A stretch of 13,692 nucleotides of DNA, taken from Candidatus Atribacteria bacterium. Its GTDB lineage: Bacteria > Atribacterota > Phoenicimicrobiia > Phoenicimicrobiales > Stramentimicrobiaceae. This document shows, piece after piece, positions 1 through 7,866 of this stretch. How positions within the stretch are numbered: position 1 is the first letter of the stretch; every line of letters begins with the position of its first letter. The translations under genes and the position numbers were made by a program. The notes below the pieces were generated by a model. The model searched no databases. It was not told where the DNA came from and saw only the letters and a program-made list of their open reading frames with translations. The DNA is taken from contig JAFGSC010000002.1 of NCBI GenBank assembly GCA_016934875.1, forward strand, positions 1 to 13,692. Direction: 5' to 3'.

Positions 1-1794
1 AATTTTTAATACACTCATAAAAGCTTCCTGGGGTATTTCGACTTTTCCTATTCTCTTCATTCTTTTCTTGCCTTCTTTTTGTTTTTCAAGTAATTTTCTT
101 TTTCTGGTAATGTCCCCCCCATAGCATTTTGCCAATACATTTTTCTTTAAAGCTTTTACAGTGGCACGAGCAATAATCTTTTGATTGATCTTTGCTTGAA
201 TCGGTACTTCGAATAATTGCCTTGGAATAACTTCCCTAAGATGATCAACGAGTTTACGAGCTCGATCGTATGCCTTATCTTTATGAGCTATAAAAGATAG
301 ATTATCAACGATATCCTGATTTACCAATATATCTACTTTAATTAAAGGAGCTTGCTGATAACCAATGATTTGATAGTCCATCGTGGCGTAACCTTTACTG
401 ATGGATTTCATCCGATCGTAAAAATCTAGCATGATTTCATTGAGAGGCAAATGGTAGTTTAAGCGTGCCCGGTCTTTATCTAAATATTCTAAATTTTTGA
501 ATAGCCCTCTTCTTTCCTGAATAAGTTCCATAATGCCACCTAAAAATTGACTGGGCAATACCAATGTCAATTGAATATTCGGCTCTTCGATAAAATCAAT
601 AAGACTGCTCTCAGGAAAAATGGAAGGATTGTTAATTTCGATGACTTGATTATTTTTTAAGTGAACACGGTATAAAACACTGGGTGTAGTAGCGATGAGC
701 TTGATGTTATATTCTCTTTCCAGCCTTTCCTGAATGATTTCCATATGCAGTAAACCCAAAAAGCCGCATCGGTATCCAAACCCTAAGGCAGGTGAATTTT
801 CAGGAATAAAGCTGATGGCAGAGTCATTCAGGCTTAGCTTTTCTAATGCAGCCTTTAAATTTTCATAATCATCATTCTCAACAGGATAAAGGCTACAAAA
901 AACGACCGGAACCACTTTTTTGTATCCAGGCAAGCTGCTTTCCGAGGGATTCTCGGCATCTGTAATCGTATCTCCTACCTTAGTCATAGAAATATCTTTA
1001 AACCCTGCTGCCAAATAACCTACTTCTCCCACAGAAAGCTGGTCAATTTTTTTCTTTTTAGGGTGAAAAATACCTATCTCGGTCACTTCATAGCTTTTTT
1101 TATTAGACATGGTCTGTATCTTCATTCCGGTTTTTAAAGTTCCGTTTACCACCCTGATATAAATGATTGAACCCTGGTAAGAGCTATAAATCGAATCGAA
1201 AATTAAAGCCTGCAATGGTTTATGATAACTCCCACTAGGATAGGGTATGATCTTCACGATGGCTTCAAGGATTTCTTTGATACCGGTACCATCTTTTGCA
1301 CTTGCAAGAAATATAGTACTATTTTCCAGGCCTTTAATCTTTTTGATCTCCTCTTTTACCTTTTCCGGATTTGCAGTCGGTAAATCGATTTTATTGATAA
1401 CAGGTATGATTGTTAAGTGATTTTCCAAAGCCATTTGGGCATTCGCAATGGTTTGTGCCTGTACACCCTGGGCAGCATCAACCACCAGTAGTGCTCCTTC
1501 ACACGCAGCCAAACTTCTGGATACCTCATAAGAAAAGTCGACATGTCCCGGAGTATCAATGAGATTAAAGGTATATTGACGGCCATTATCTGCATTATAT
1601 AGCAGTCGAACTGCCTTTGATTTTATCGTAATGCCTTTCTCCCTTTCTAAATCCATGTCATCCAGTACTTGGTTTCTTCTTTCTCTTTCACTAATGGTTT
1701 CGGTGACCTCTAATATTCGGTCAGCTATCGTGGATTTTCCATGATCGATATGGGCAATAATGGAAAAATTACGTATATATTCTATCTTAGTCAT
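1..1794 (-). CDS. lepA: Elongation factor 4 (LepA), 3' end just cut by the window edge
   Basis: Ribosome-associated translational GTPase that acts on stalled or mistranslocated ribosomes in the cytoplasm. I translated the frame by hand: 598 codons stay open from the ATG at 1794 to base 1 with no stop. The G domain is clear: P-loop AHIDHGKST at residues 14-22, DTPGH at 80-84 with the catalytic-type His84, and NKID at 134-137. Further on, FGYRCGFLGLLHMEI and the LepA-specific C-terminal region are present, ending in IPQEAFMSVLK. Family members are about 600 residues and end shortly after this motif, so only a few codons are missing. The start overlaps the end of murJ by 8 nt, and an AGGAAGAAG Shine-Dalgarno lies inside the murJ coding sequence. 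This suggests co-transcription and translational coupling. No key residue appears to be lost. The family call is very secure. Confidence 0.97.
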   Translation of the reverse strand, partial: MTKIEYIRNFSIIAHIDHGKSTIADRILEVTETISERERRNQVLDDMDLEREKGITIKSKAVRLLYNADNGRQYTFNLIDTPGHVDFSYEVSRSLAACEGALLVVDAAQGVQAQTIANAQMALENHLTIIPVINKIDLPTANPEKVKEEIKKIKGLENSTIFLASAKDGTGIKEILEAIVKIIPYPSGSYHKPLQALIFDSIYSSYQGSIIYIRVVNGTLKTGMKIQTMSNKKSYEVTEIGIFHPKKKKIDQLSVGEVGYLAAGFKDISMTKVGDTITDAENPSESSLPGYKKVVPVVFCSLYPVENDDYENLKAALEKLSLNDSAISFIPENSPALGFGYRCGFLGLLHMEIIQERLEREYNIKLIATTPSVLYRVHLKNNQVIEINNPSIFPESSLIDFIEEPNIQLTLVLPSQFLGGIMELIQERRGLFKNLEYLDKDRARLNYHLPLNEIMLDFYDRMKSISKGYATMDYQIIGYQQAPLIKVDILVNQDIVDNLSFIAHKDKAYDRARKLVDHLREVIPRQLFEVPIQAKINQKIIARATVKALKKNVLAKCYGGDITRKRKLLEKQKEGKKRMKRIGKVEIPQEAFMSVLKI

Positions 1795-3379
1795 GATTAT
1801 CTTCTTCCTGTATTCTTCCTTTGAATAGTTTTCGAATTGTACTCTTCATATTCTTAAATTCTGGGATACCCATCATTATACCACCAAAATAATATACAAT
1901 TAATCCCAAAGATGACGATATCATGACTTGGCTAATTTGAACGATTTTATTGTTCAAGTCAAAAGCCAAGCTAAAATAAGTTGCAATCAGCCAGCAACAA
2001 ATACCCATCAATAAAGAAAGTAAAGATATTTTCCACCAGAAAATATACAATTCTCTATTATAAATGCCATTTACTTTTTTGTTAAGATAGATACTAAGGG
2101 TGATGAAATGCAGTATTGCGGCAATCGATGTGGCTAGAGCGATGCCTGCATGAGCTAAATAGCGTACCATAATAAGGTCCAGGATAATATTGATCATAAC
2201 AATCAGAGAACCAATTTTAAGAGGTGTACGGGTATCTTTTAAGGCATAAAAAGCATTAATCACTAACCTTAATGCAGCAGTAGCAAATAATCCAACGGTA
2301 TAACTTACCAAGGCAACCTCGGTCATCCTTGTGTCCTTAGAGCTAAATACGCCATGTTCATAAAATAATCGAATCACAGGATGGCTAAGAACAATCAAGG
2401 CCACAGTAGAGGGTAAAATAAAAAAAGACAAGATTTTCATTCCATAACAGAAAGTGTCCTTCATTTCGTTGATTTGATTTTTTGAGACATATCTTGAGAT
2501 CGTAGGCAGTATAGCAACAGAAAGAGCTATTCCAAAAACACCTAATGGAAATTGCATCAACCTGTTTGCATAGTATAAAGCAGATATGCTTCCGTGTGAT
2601 AGATAGGAGGCAATAATACGATCAACGACAAAATTGATCCTGTCAATTGCCAAACCTAAAATTGCCGGTATGAAAAGGTGAAAAAAACTTTTCACCCCGG
2701 GATCGTTCCATTGGATGATCCATCGGTATTGAAAATGATCCCTTACAAGTGCAGGAACATGAATTAAAACTTGGGCTAGTCCTCCTGCCAATACACCTAA
2801 TGCAAGACTGAAAATTCCTATTTCCCTGGTATAATATATGGCAAAGAAAATCATGCCAATATTAAGCATTGCTGGTGCTATTGCAGGAATAAAAAATCTT
2901 CTGTAGGTATTTAAGATTCCCATAAACAATGCAGCAATGGCTACAAAAAAAATATAAGGGAACATCATCCTGGTAAGCCGAATAGTTAACGCAAACTTTT
3001 CCGGATTTTGTTTAAAGCCAGCTGCAATAAGGTCCACAATCCAAGGGGCACCTAAAACTCCCAAAAAAATAACGATGAATAATGTGATGACTAGGATATT
3101 TAAAATATTGCTGGCAAAAAGTTCCGCCTTTTTTTGATCTTTATGGGTAAGGTAATCCGAAAAAATGGGAATAAAAGTACTGTTTAAGGCTCCTTCGCCT
3201 AGAAAACTCCTGAGCAAATTCGGAATCATAAAGGCTACAAAAAAAGCATCCGTTTCAAGGCCTGCTCCAAATAGATTCGATATGACAATTTCTCTACCCA
3301 GACCCAAAATACGGCACAGGAGTGTTGCGAACATGACAATTCCAGTATATTTAGCTAATCGTAGATTGCCATCGGTCAT
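1787..3379 (-). CDS. murJ: Lipid II flippase MurJ (MviN family)
   Basis: Polytopic inner-membrane protein of 530 residues that flips the peptidoglycan precursor lipid II from the cytoplasmic to the outer face of the membrane. It belongs to the MOP exporter superfamily. The whole length is a series of hydrophobic segments, consistent with the 14 helices of the family. The conserved N-terminal signature is present: GLGREIVISNLFG around residues 26-38, Asp44 in ETDAF, and IPNLLRSFLGEGALNSTFIPIF around 52-73. The second-half motif YYANRLMQFPLGVFGIALSVAILP is at about 269-292, with Arg273 in the position of a functionally important arginine. The ATG at 3379 has AGAGG 6 nt upstream. It is divergent from rpsT and overlaps the lepA start. 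In many Bacillota this slot holds gpr and spoIIP instead. I see no strong promoter: GATAAT just upstream could be a -10, but it lacks a convincing -35. Confidence 0.95.
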   Translation of the reverse strand: MTDGNLRLAKYTGIVMFATLLCRILGLGREIVISNLFGAGLETDAFFVAFMIPNLLRSFLGEGALNSTFIPIFSDYLTHKDQKKAELFASNILNILVITLFIVIFLGVLGAPWIVDLIAAGFKQNPEKFALTIRLTRMMFPYIFFVAIAALFMGILNTYRRFFIPAIAPAMLNIGMIFFAIYYTREIGIFSLALGVLAGGLAQVLIHVPALVRDHFQYRWIIQWNDPGVKSFFHLFIPAILGLAIDRINFVVDRIIASYLSHGSISALYYANRLMQFPLGVFGIALSVAILPTISRYVSKNQINEMKDTFCYGMKILSFFILPSTVALIVLSHPVIRLFYEHGVFSSKDTRMTEVALVSYTVGLFATAALRLVINAFYALKDTRTPLKIGSLIVMINIILDLIMVRYLAHAGIALATSIAAILHFITLSIYLNKKVNGIYNRELYIFWWKISLLSLLMGICCWLIATYFSLAFDLNNKIVQISQVMISSSLGLIVYYFGGIMMGIPEFKNMKSTIRKLFKGRIQEEDNHD

Positions 3380-3414
3380 TTTAAGCCTCTTTAATTTTTA
3401 CTTAACACTTGTTT

Positions 3415-3426
3415 AGATAATTATCT
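3415..3426. repeat. 12-bp perfect palindrome upstream of rpsT
   Basis: AGATAATTATCT reads the same on both strands. It abuts the -35 element of the rpsT promoter, sharing its last base with it, and lies about 36 bp upstream of the murJ start. It could be a protein-binding site serving the divergent promoters. AT-rich palindromes of this size also arise by chance, so the functional role is inference. Confidence 0.5.
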
Positions 3427-3454
3427 TGATTTTAACAGAAAAAGATGTTAAAAT
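3426..3454 (+). promoter_or_regulatory. Sigma-A-type promoter of rpsT
   Basis: The -35 TTGATT (3426-3431) and -10 TAAAAT (3449-3454) are separated by exactly 17 bp. Transcription would begin near 3461, giving a leader of about 26 nt before the rpsT ATG at 3487. An upstream in-frame ATG at 3445 falls between the two promoter elements and cannot be in the mRNA, which supports the shorter rpsT start. Confidence 0.75.
3429..3454. repeat. Inverted repeat (9-bp arms) inside the rpsT promoter
   Basis: ATTTTAACA (3429-3437) and TGTTAAAAT (3446-3454) are perfect inverted copies separated by 8 nt. They span from the end of the -35 to the whole -10 box. A repressor bound here would block polymerase, so this is operator-like. 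Most of it lies upstream of the predicted transcription start, so it is unlikely to act as an RNA hairpin of the rpsT message. Confidence 0.5.
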
Positions 3455-3468
3455 TTACCAGTAAATTT
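3451..3468. repeat. Palindrome (8-bp arms) at the rpsT transcription start
   Basis: AAATTTAC and GTAAATTT are perfect inverted copies around a CA centre. The repeat overlaps the right end of the preceding inverted repeat and covers the predicted transcription start. It is composed of different sequence from the two neighbouring palindromes, so it is not a third copy of the same site. Function is unknown. Confidence 0.45.
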
Positions 3469-3486
3469 CTTAGAAAGGATAAAATT

Positions 3487-3792
3487 ATGCCTATTATAAA
3501 ATCAGCGATTAAAAGAGTTAAAATCTCAGAACTGCAACGTCAGAGAAATTCTGCTTATAAATCAAAAGTCAAAACGCTCATTAAAAAATATGATAATTTA
3601 CTGATCAGCGGGTCTGTCGAAGACGTTCACAAGTCTTACCAGCAATGTGTATCGACCCTGGATAAAGCTGCTCAAAAAGGAATACTGGCTAAAAACACTG
3701 TATCCCGGAAAAAATCCCTGCTGTCTAAAAAACTCCATATTTTTGATCAAAACAAAGAAAATGAACAAACTCCGGTTGAAGAAAAGAAATAA
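3487..3792 (+). CDS. rpsT: Small ribosomal subunit protein bS20
   Basis: Primary 16S rRNA-binding protein of the 30S subunit. The 101-residue product begins MPIIKSAIKRVKISE, matching the usual bS20 N-terminus. It continues with the basic helical pattern of the family, including KAAQKGILAKNTVSRKKSLLSKK at about residues 60-82. The ATG at 3487 is chosen over an in-frame ATG at 3445 because it matches family N-termini, has AAAGGA (3474-3479) 7 nt upstream, and the earlier ATG lies inside the promoter. Usual family length is 85-90 residues. The extra length is a hydrophilic tail after the SKKL motif (about residues 84-101), rich in Glu, Asn, Gln and Lys. It is the only plus-strand gene in the window, convergent with holA and divergent from murJ. 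Ribosomal protein S20 is known to autoregulate in some bacteria, but nothing here proves that. Confidence 0.96.
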   Translation: MPIIKSAIKRVKISELQRQRNSAYKSKVKTLIKKYDNLLISGSVEDVHKSYQQCVSTLDKAAQKGILAKNTVSRKKSLLSKKLHIFDQNKENEQTPVEEKK

Positions 3793-3812
3793 TTCATTAT
3801 TATTATTACTAT

Positions 3813-4823
3813 TTATATTACGATCTTAATGATGAGCTGTTCCAAAACCAAAACAGGATCAAAATATCCTGTTTTTATTTTTTCTTCGGCATCCATTAAA
3901 TATTGGAAAATATTCTTTAATTCAGCCAATTGGTAATTTTTGGATTGGCTGATCAATTTATGAATCACAAATGAAGGGAGATTTAATTCTCCCTTCATTT
4001 TTTCATTTTTCCCTTCATTTATTTTTACCTGCAGGATCAACTTGATTTGTCTCGATATCATTGCGAGTATTGATAACGGATGGACTTCCTCATCTTCCAA
4101 TACTTTCAATAAAGACAAGGCTTTTTCTTTTTTCCTTTCACCGACGGCATCTACAAAATCAAAGATATTCCCGCCTGCCATTCCATAAACCATTTTACTG
4201 GCAACTTCTTTATCAATCATGTTTTGAGTTTCACCAAGGTAGCAGAATATTTTCTCTATTTCATTTCTGATCTTTCCTAAATCATTATCCGTTGAAATTT
4301 GTAAATAATATACTGCTTCTGACGTGATCGTTTTTTTATTTTCACGGCACTTCATTTGAATCCATTGCCTGACTTGGGATAGCTTTGGTTTTTGTAAATG
4401 GGCAATCACGCCGTTTTCCCTGATTTTATCAATGGATATATTCGTGGGTAATTTTTTGCTCAAGCTGAAAAACAGCATTAATCGATCATTGTCTTTAAAA
4501 GATAAATGATTCAGGGTAAATTCAATCTTTTTTGCATAAGAATTTTTTAACTGTTCAATATTTTTAAGGACAATGAACCGTTTCTTTGCTCCTAAAGTTA
4601 AATTGCTGACCGCATCGATAAAATCACCCGGCTTGACATTTTCAGAGTGGAATAATTCATAGTTGAAGTCTTGACCTTCTTTTTGAAGCCTTTCTTTAAA
4701 AGCGCCTAAAATCATATCATGCAAATACTCTTCTTCACCGTAAATCAGATAAACGGGCTTGAGTAATTCATGGCTAATGTCTTTCTGAAGTTGAAAAAAA
4801 TCAAATTCTGCAAATTTATTCAT
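3813..4823 (-). CDS. holA: DNA polymerase III subunit delta
   Basis: Clamp-loader subunit that opens the beta sliding clamp during chromosome replication. The 336-residue length is normal for the family. Features seen: the N-terminal PVYLIYGEEEYLHDMI (about residues 23-38), which is the degenerate P-loop region of delta; a central helical lid with ISTDNDLGKIRNEIEKI (about 176-192); GGNIFDFVDAVGERKKEKAL (217-236); and a C-terminal collar ending KTGYFDPVLVLEQLI. The ATG at 4823 follows the comEC stop by 7 nt. Only a weak AAGG lies about 10 nt upstream, so translation is probably coupled to comEC. The gene is the last of the valS operon and converges on rpsT. Its 3' part contains two hairpins that look like terminators only on the opposite strand. 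I found no terminator for holA itself. Confidence 0.95.
   Translation of the reverse strand: MNKFAEFDFFQLQKDISHELLKPVYLIYGEEEYLHDMILGAFKERLQKEGQDFNYELFHSENVKPGDFIDAVSNLTLGAKKRFIVLKNIEQLKNSYAKKIEFTLNHLSFKDNDRLMLFFSLSKKLPTNISIDKIRENGVIAHLQKPKLSQVRQWIQMKCRENKKTITSEAVYYLQISTDNDLGKIRNEIEKIFCYLGETQNMIDKEVASKMVYGMAGGNIFDFVDAVGERKKEKALSLLKVLEDEEVHPLSILAMISRQIKLILQVKINEGKNEKMKGELNLPSFVIHKLISQSKNYQLAELKNIFQYLMDAEEKIKTGYFDPVLVLEQLIIKIVI
3850..3883 (+). terminator. Intrinsic terminator of rpsT, inside the 3' end of holA
   Basis: AAAACAGGAT (3850-3859) and ATCCTGTTTT (3866-3875) form a perfect 10-bp stem with a 6-nt loop. It is followed on the plus strand by TATTTTTT. It starts 58 nt after the rpsT stop. 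The same bases encode the conserved C-terminal residues KTGYFDPVL of holA on the other strand, so the sequence carries two messages. The stem has only four G-C pairs, so its strength is moderate. Confidence 0.65.
3969..4010 (+). terminator. Second terminator-like hairpin antisense to holA
   Basis: A perfect 13-bp stem (3969-3981 with 3988-4000; core GAAGGGAGA / TCTCCCTTC) with loop TTTAAT is followed on the plus strand by a T-rich run through 4010. The T run partly comes from the lysine AAA codons of holA on the minus strand. On the minus strand the hairpin is followed by GTGATTC, so it should stop only plus-strand transcripts. It lies about 180 nt after the rpsT stop and may be a backup to the hairpin at 3850. 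Confidence 0.6.
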
Positions 4824-4830
4824 CCATCGA

Positions 4831-7287
4831 TTACCTTAAAGTGCTGATGTAATATTCTTGATCACCAAAGCTTTTAATTAACACTGTACCATTTAAGTCA
4901 GTCCGTAATAACTTTTGACATTCCTCTTTTAACCTTTGAACAATTTCTTCATGAGGGTGTCCAAAATGGTTCTTACCCACTGAAATAACAGCAGTGCTTG
5001 GCTGCACTGCTTCAAGAAAAGATAATGTTGTAGAACTGTTGCTGCCATGGTGAGGAACTTTTAAAATATCGCTCTTTAAGGTTTTCTCCCATGATAATAA
5101 ATGATTTTCAACAATTCCTTCAATATCTCCGGTAAATAAAAAGCTGCTTTTTTTATATCGTAATTTTAACACAACTGAGTTGTTATTCAAATGATTTTCG
5201 TCATGAATCAATGGAAATGTTTTTTTTGGATTTAAGACCAGAAAATCCAGCTCCTTCTCTATTTTGATAGTATCCCCTTCGTTTATTGGAGAGTATTGAA
5301 TATCTTCATTTTCAAGGATCATTTTTTTAAATTCAAGGTAGGACTGATGAGAACTTGGAATGCCGCCATCAAGGACCAGGTGAACTTCCATTTCTTTTAA
5401 AACAGACAGTAATCCTTCCAAGTGGTCTAAATCCGGGTGTGACAGGATAAGCAAATCGATTGTATTGATGCCATTTCTTCTTAAATATGGGATCACAGTG
5501 CTTTTACCAACATCAAAATCACTAAATGGAGTGCCTCCCCCATCAATTAAAATATTTTGCCTTTCAGGTGTTAGAATCAAAATACAATCCCCTTCTCCTA
5601 CATTGATAAAATGAACCTCTAAGCATGAAGAAACAAAAATCATTGGAACAGTAATAAAAAATAATATAGAAATACTTAGGGTCCAGAATGCCTTTTTTCT
5701 CTGAATAAAACTATACCCTGACCAGAAATCAATGGTATAAAAAAGAAAAAAGACGATCAGGTAATACAGGGCAATCATATAGATTTTAGGTTGCTTAAAA
5801 TATTGATAAGCAAAGGGTATCGAAGACAATTCCTCCCCCAAGTATAGTAAAAACGATATAAGAACTTTATTCATGGATGCAACAAATATTGCCAAAGGTT
5901 GAAAAAAGAATGAGATAATTATTGAAATCATTGATAATACAAGGATGATTCCGATCAGGGGAACAATAAAAAGATTAGAAAAAATGGCTATAAAAGAGAG
6001 TTGGTAAAAAAAATAAACAGATAACGGAGCCATACCTAACCAGGCAGAAACAGAAACAGACAATGATTTATTTAGAAAACCTGGTAAGCAAGAGCATTTT
6101 TCTTCAACGATTGGAGCAAGGTAGATGATAGAGAATGTCACGATAAAAGAAAGTAAAAATCCGGCATCAAAAAGGTATAGCGGCTGCCACAATAAAATGA
6201 CCATTGCTGCAAAATAAATGCTATTGTATAGATGGTAAGGACGATTAAGATATTTACCTATTAGAATCATAATGAACATAATTGTAGCCCTGGTTGCAGA
6301 TGGAGCAAAGCCTGTCATAGCAGCATATCCTAACAAGATGATGATAGCCATCGCATATTTATAGGCATCCTTTAACCACTTCTTTGGTACCAGCTGAAAA
6401 AAGAAAAATATTGCCATACCCAGGATGCCAACATGTAAACCTGAAATAGCAAGAATATGCATGACACCTGCATCCTGAAAAAATTTTAACCATTTTTGAG
6501 AAATTTCTGTTCGATCTCCGGTGACGATTGCTTGAACGAGTCCCCTGAAAGGAAGCGGATAGATTTGATGAATCTTTTGATTGATTATCGATTTTAACGC
6601 TTGAATAACACTAAATAAATTCCTTTCCTGGTAATGACCTATGACTTGTACCTGTTGGCTTTCAACGCTATCAGTATAAAAAATATTGTGCCTCGCCAAA
6701 TAGTCACCATAATTCATCTCTCCGAAATTTCCCGGCAATGCTGGCTTCGCTATAGTCACCTCAGCACTGATGTAATCACCATATTTTAAAGAAAGCTGGT
6801 CACCATAGACTTTCAGCAGGATATTACCCTGCGCTGAATATTGATGACCTTTTGTCTGAAAGGAATTTAACTTGACCTGAATTTCTTCATAGATTCCGTT
6901 TTGTTTTACCTCTACCTGTGAAATCTTACCAAATATCAATCCCTGCTGGCCTTCAAAGCGGGCGATGCTTTGAAAATCTCCTGGATGCAAGCGAAAAGAG
7001 GTATTGAACATACCAATCAGTATAAAGAATAAGAACAATAAAAATGTACTGATTTTCCAATTTTTTTTAAAAGATAAAAAGGATGAAATTGAAATAACCA
7101 AACATAGTAAGAACAACCACTTTTCATCAAGATACCTGAACTGGTTCTGGAGTAGAATTCCCACAATATAGCACAGTAGGATTGAAAACAGCGGCTTTTT
7201 TAAATAGGATAAGCTGTGTTTGTGATTAATAGACAGAGATGTGTTCCCTGATACTTTCGAACTTTTTTTCTCCGATTCCTGGAACAT
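4831..7287 (-). CDS. comEC: DNA uptake channel protein ComEC/Rec2
   Basis: Integral membrane protein thought to form the channel that carries single-stranded DNA into the cytoplasm during transformation. At 818 residues it has the full three-part design. There are N-terminal membrane segments and a soluble DUF4131/OB-like part (about 30-215). The competence membrane domain follows (about 240-550), with ISGLHVG at 281-287 and GFAPSATRA at 326-334. The C-terminal metallo-beta-lactamase domain (about 556-818) carries NVGEGDC, DGGG (582-585), SHPDLDH (616-622), TGD (719-721) and PHHGS (745-749). The metal-binding motifs are intact, so the nuclease-like domain is not obviously degenerate. The ATG at 7287 overlaps the comEA end by 62 nt. 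It is supported by AGAGGTGA (7291-7298), but gives about 25 polar residues before the first helix. No ATG, GTG or TTG codon offers a shorter start nearby. Confidence 0.95.
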   Translation of the reverse strand: MFQESEKKSSKVSGNTSLSINHKHSLSYLKKPLFSILLCYIVGILLQNQFRYLDEKWLFLLCLVISISSFLSFKKNWKISTFLLFLFFILIGMFNTSFRLHPGDFQSIARFEGQQGLIFGKISQVEVKQNGIYEEIQVKLNSFQTKGHQYSAQGNILLKVYGDQLSLKYGDYISAEVTIAKPALPGNFGEMNYGDYLARHNIFYTDSVESQQVQVIGHYQERNLFSVIQALKSIINQKIHQIYPLPFRGLVQAIVTGDRTEISQKWLKFFQDAGVMHILAISGLHVGILGMAIFFFFQLVPKKWLKDAYKYAMAIIILLGYAAMTGFAPSATRATIMFIMILIGKYLNRPYHLYNSIYFAAMVILLWQPLYLFDAGFLLSFIVTFSIIYLAPIVEEKCSCLPGFLNKSLSVSVSAWLGMAPLSVYFFYQLSFIAIFSNLFIVPLIGIILVLSMISIIISFFFQPLAIFVASMNKVLISFLLYLGEELSSIPFAYQYFKQPKIYMIALYYLIVFFLFYTIDFWSGYSFIQRKKAFWTLSISILFFITVPMIFVSSCLEVHFINVGEGDCILILTPERQNILIDGGGTPFSDFDVGKSTVIPYLRRNGINTIDLLILSHPDLDHLEGLLSVLKEMEVHLVLDGGIPSSHQSYLEFKKMILENEDIQYSPINEGDTIKIEKELDFLVLNPKKTFPLIHDENHLNNNSVVLKLRYKKSSFLFTGDIEGIVENHLLSWEKTLKSDILKVPHHGSNSSTTLSFLEAVQPSTAVISVGKNHFGHPHEEIVQRLKEECQKLLRTDLNGTVLIKSFGDQEYYISTLR

Positions 7288-7864
7288 TCATCACCTCTTC
7301 AATAGACCTGAACATACCGTTTCTTTCTCGGTATTCAACGATCTGATTGGCAAGAACCGTACCGATACCAGGCAGGTTTTCTAACTGTACGGCAGGAGCG
7401 GTATTAATATTGATTAAATCACTATTTTGATCAACACCGCTATTGAACTTTTGATATTCTGGATTGGATCGGTTTGTGCTATTTAACAGCATCTCAGCGT
7501 TATCTAATACAAAGGGAATTACAATTTTTTGCCCATCACAAATACGTGCAGCTAGATTGACTGCGTCTAGATTGGCCTTTTCCAATGCACCTCCGGCTAT
7601 GGTAACTGCATCGATAACTCGATCCCCTTCTTCAAGTTGATATACCCCTGGATGAGAGACTGCTCCTGAGATATGAACTATACAAAATGACTCATCGGTT
7701 ATTTTTTCAGTTTCTTGATCAGAAGCAATTTCCCCCTCTCCCGTTGAAGGAATAATGGTAATTGTATTTCTTCCCTTACTGAATATTTTCCATCCAAATA
7801 CTGCCAATAAAATGAATACAATTAACAAAAAAACAATTTTTTCTTGCCTTGAAAGACTGAACAT
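7226..7864 (-). CDS. comEA: Competence protein ComEA, membrane-anchored DNA receptor
   Basis: Binds double-stranded DNA outside the membrane and hands it to ComEC. In 212 residues it shows three parts. One N-terminal transmembrane anchor is at about 10-28. An SLBB domain at about 61-117 contains HISGAVSHPGVY and AGG. A flexible linker leads to a C-terminal double helix-hairpin-helix at 151-210, which begins ININTAPAVQLENLPGIG and repeats the turn as VPGIG at 194-198. This is the usual Gram-positive ComEA architecture. The ATG at 7864 is only 2 nt after the folC stop, with AAAGGA about 11 nt upstream. Its last codons also contain the Shine-Dalgarno and start of comEC, which suggests translational coupling. 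No comEB (dCMP deaminase) lies between comEA and comEC, unlike Bacillus subtilis. Confidence 0.95.
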   Translation of the reverse strand: MFSLSRQEKIVFLLIVFILLAVFGWKIFSKGRNTITIIPSTGEGEIASDQETEKITDESFCIVHISGAVSHPGVYQLEEGDRVIDAVTIAGGALEKANLDAVNLAARICDGQKIVIPFVLDNAEMLLNSTNRSNPEYQKFNSGVDQNSDLININTAPAVQLENLPGIGTVLANQIVEYRERNGMFRSIEEVMNVPGIGEKKFESIREHISVY

Positions 7865-7866
7865 AC

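Noticed and set aside
3165..3416. An 83-codon plus-strand open frame opposite the murJ start and running into the rpsT promoter region.
   Set aside because: It is antisense to conserved murJ N-terminal codons and shows no family features. It ends where the rpsT promoter region begins, so an intact gene there is unlikely.
3445..3486. A 14-residue N-terminal extension of bS20 from the ATG at 3445.
   Set aside because: This ATG lies between the -35 and -10 of the rpsT promoter, upstream of the predicted transcript start. The family N-terminus and a good Shine-Dalgarno match the ATG at 3487.
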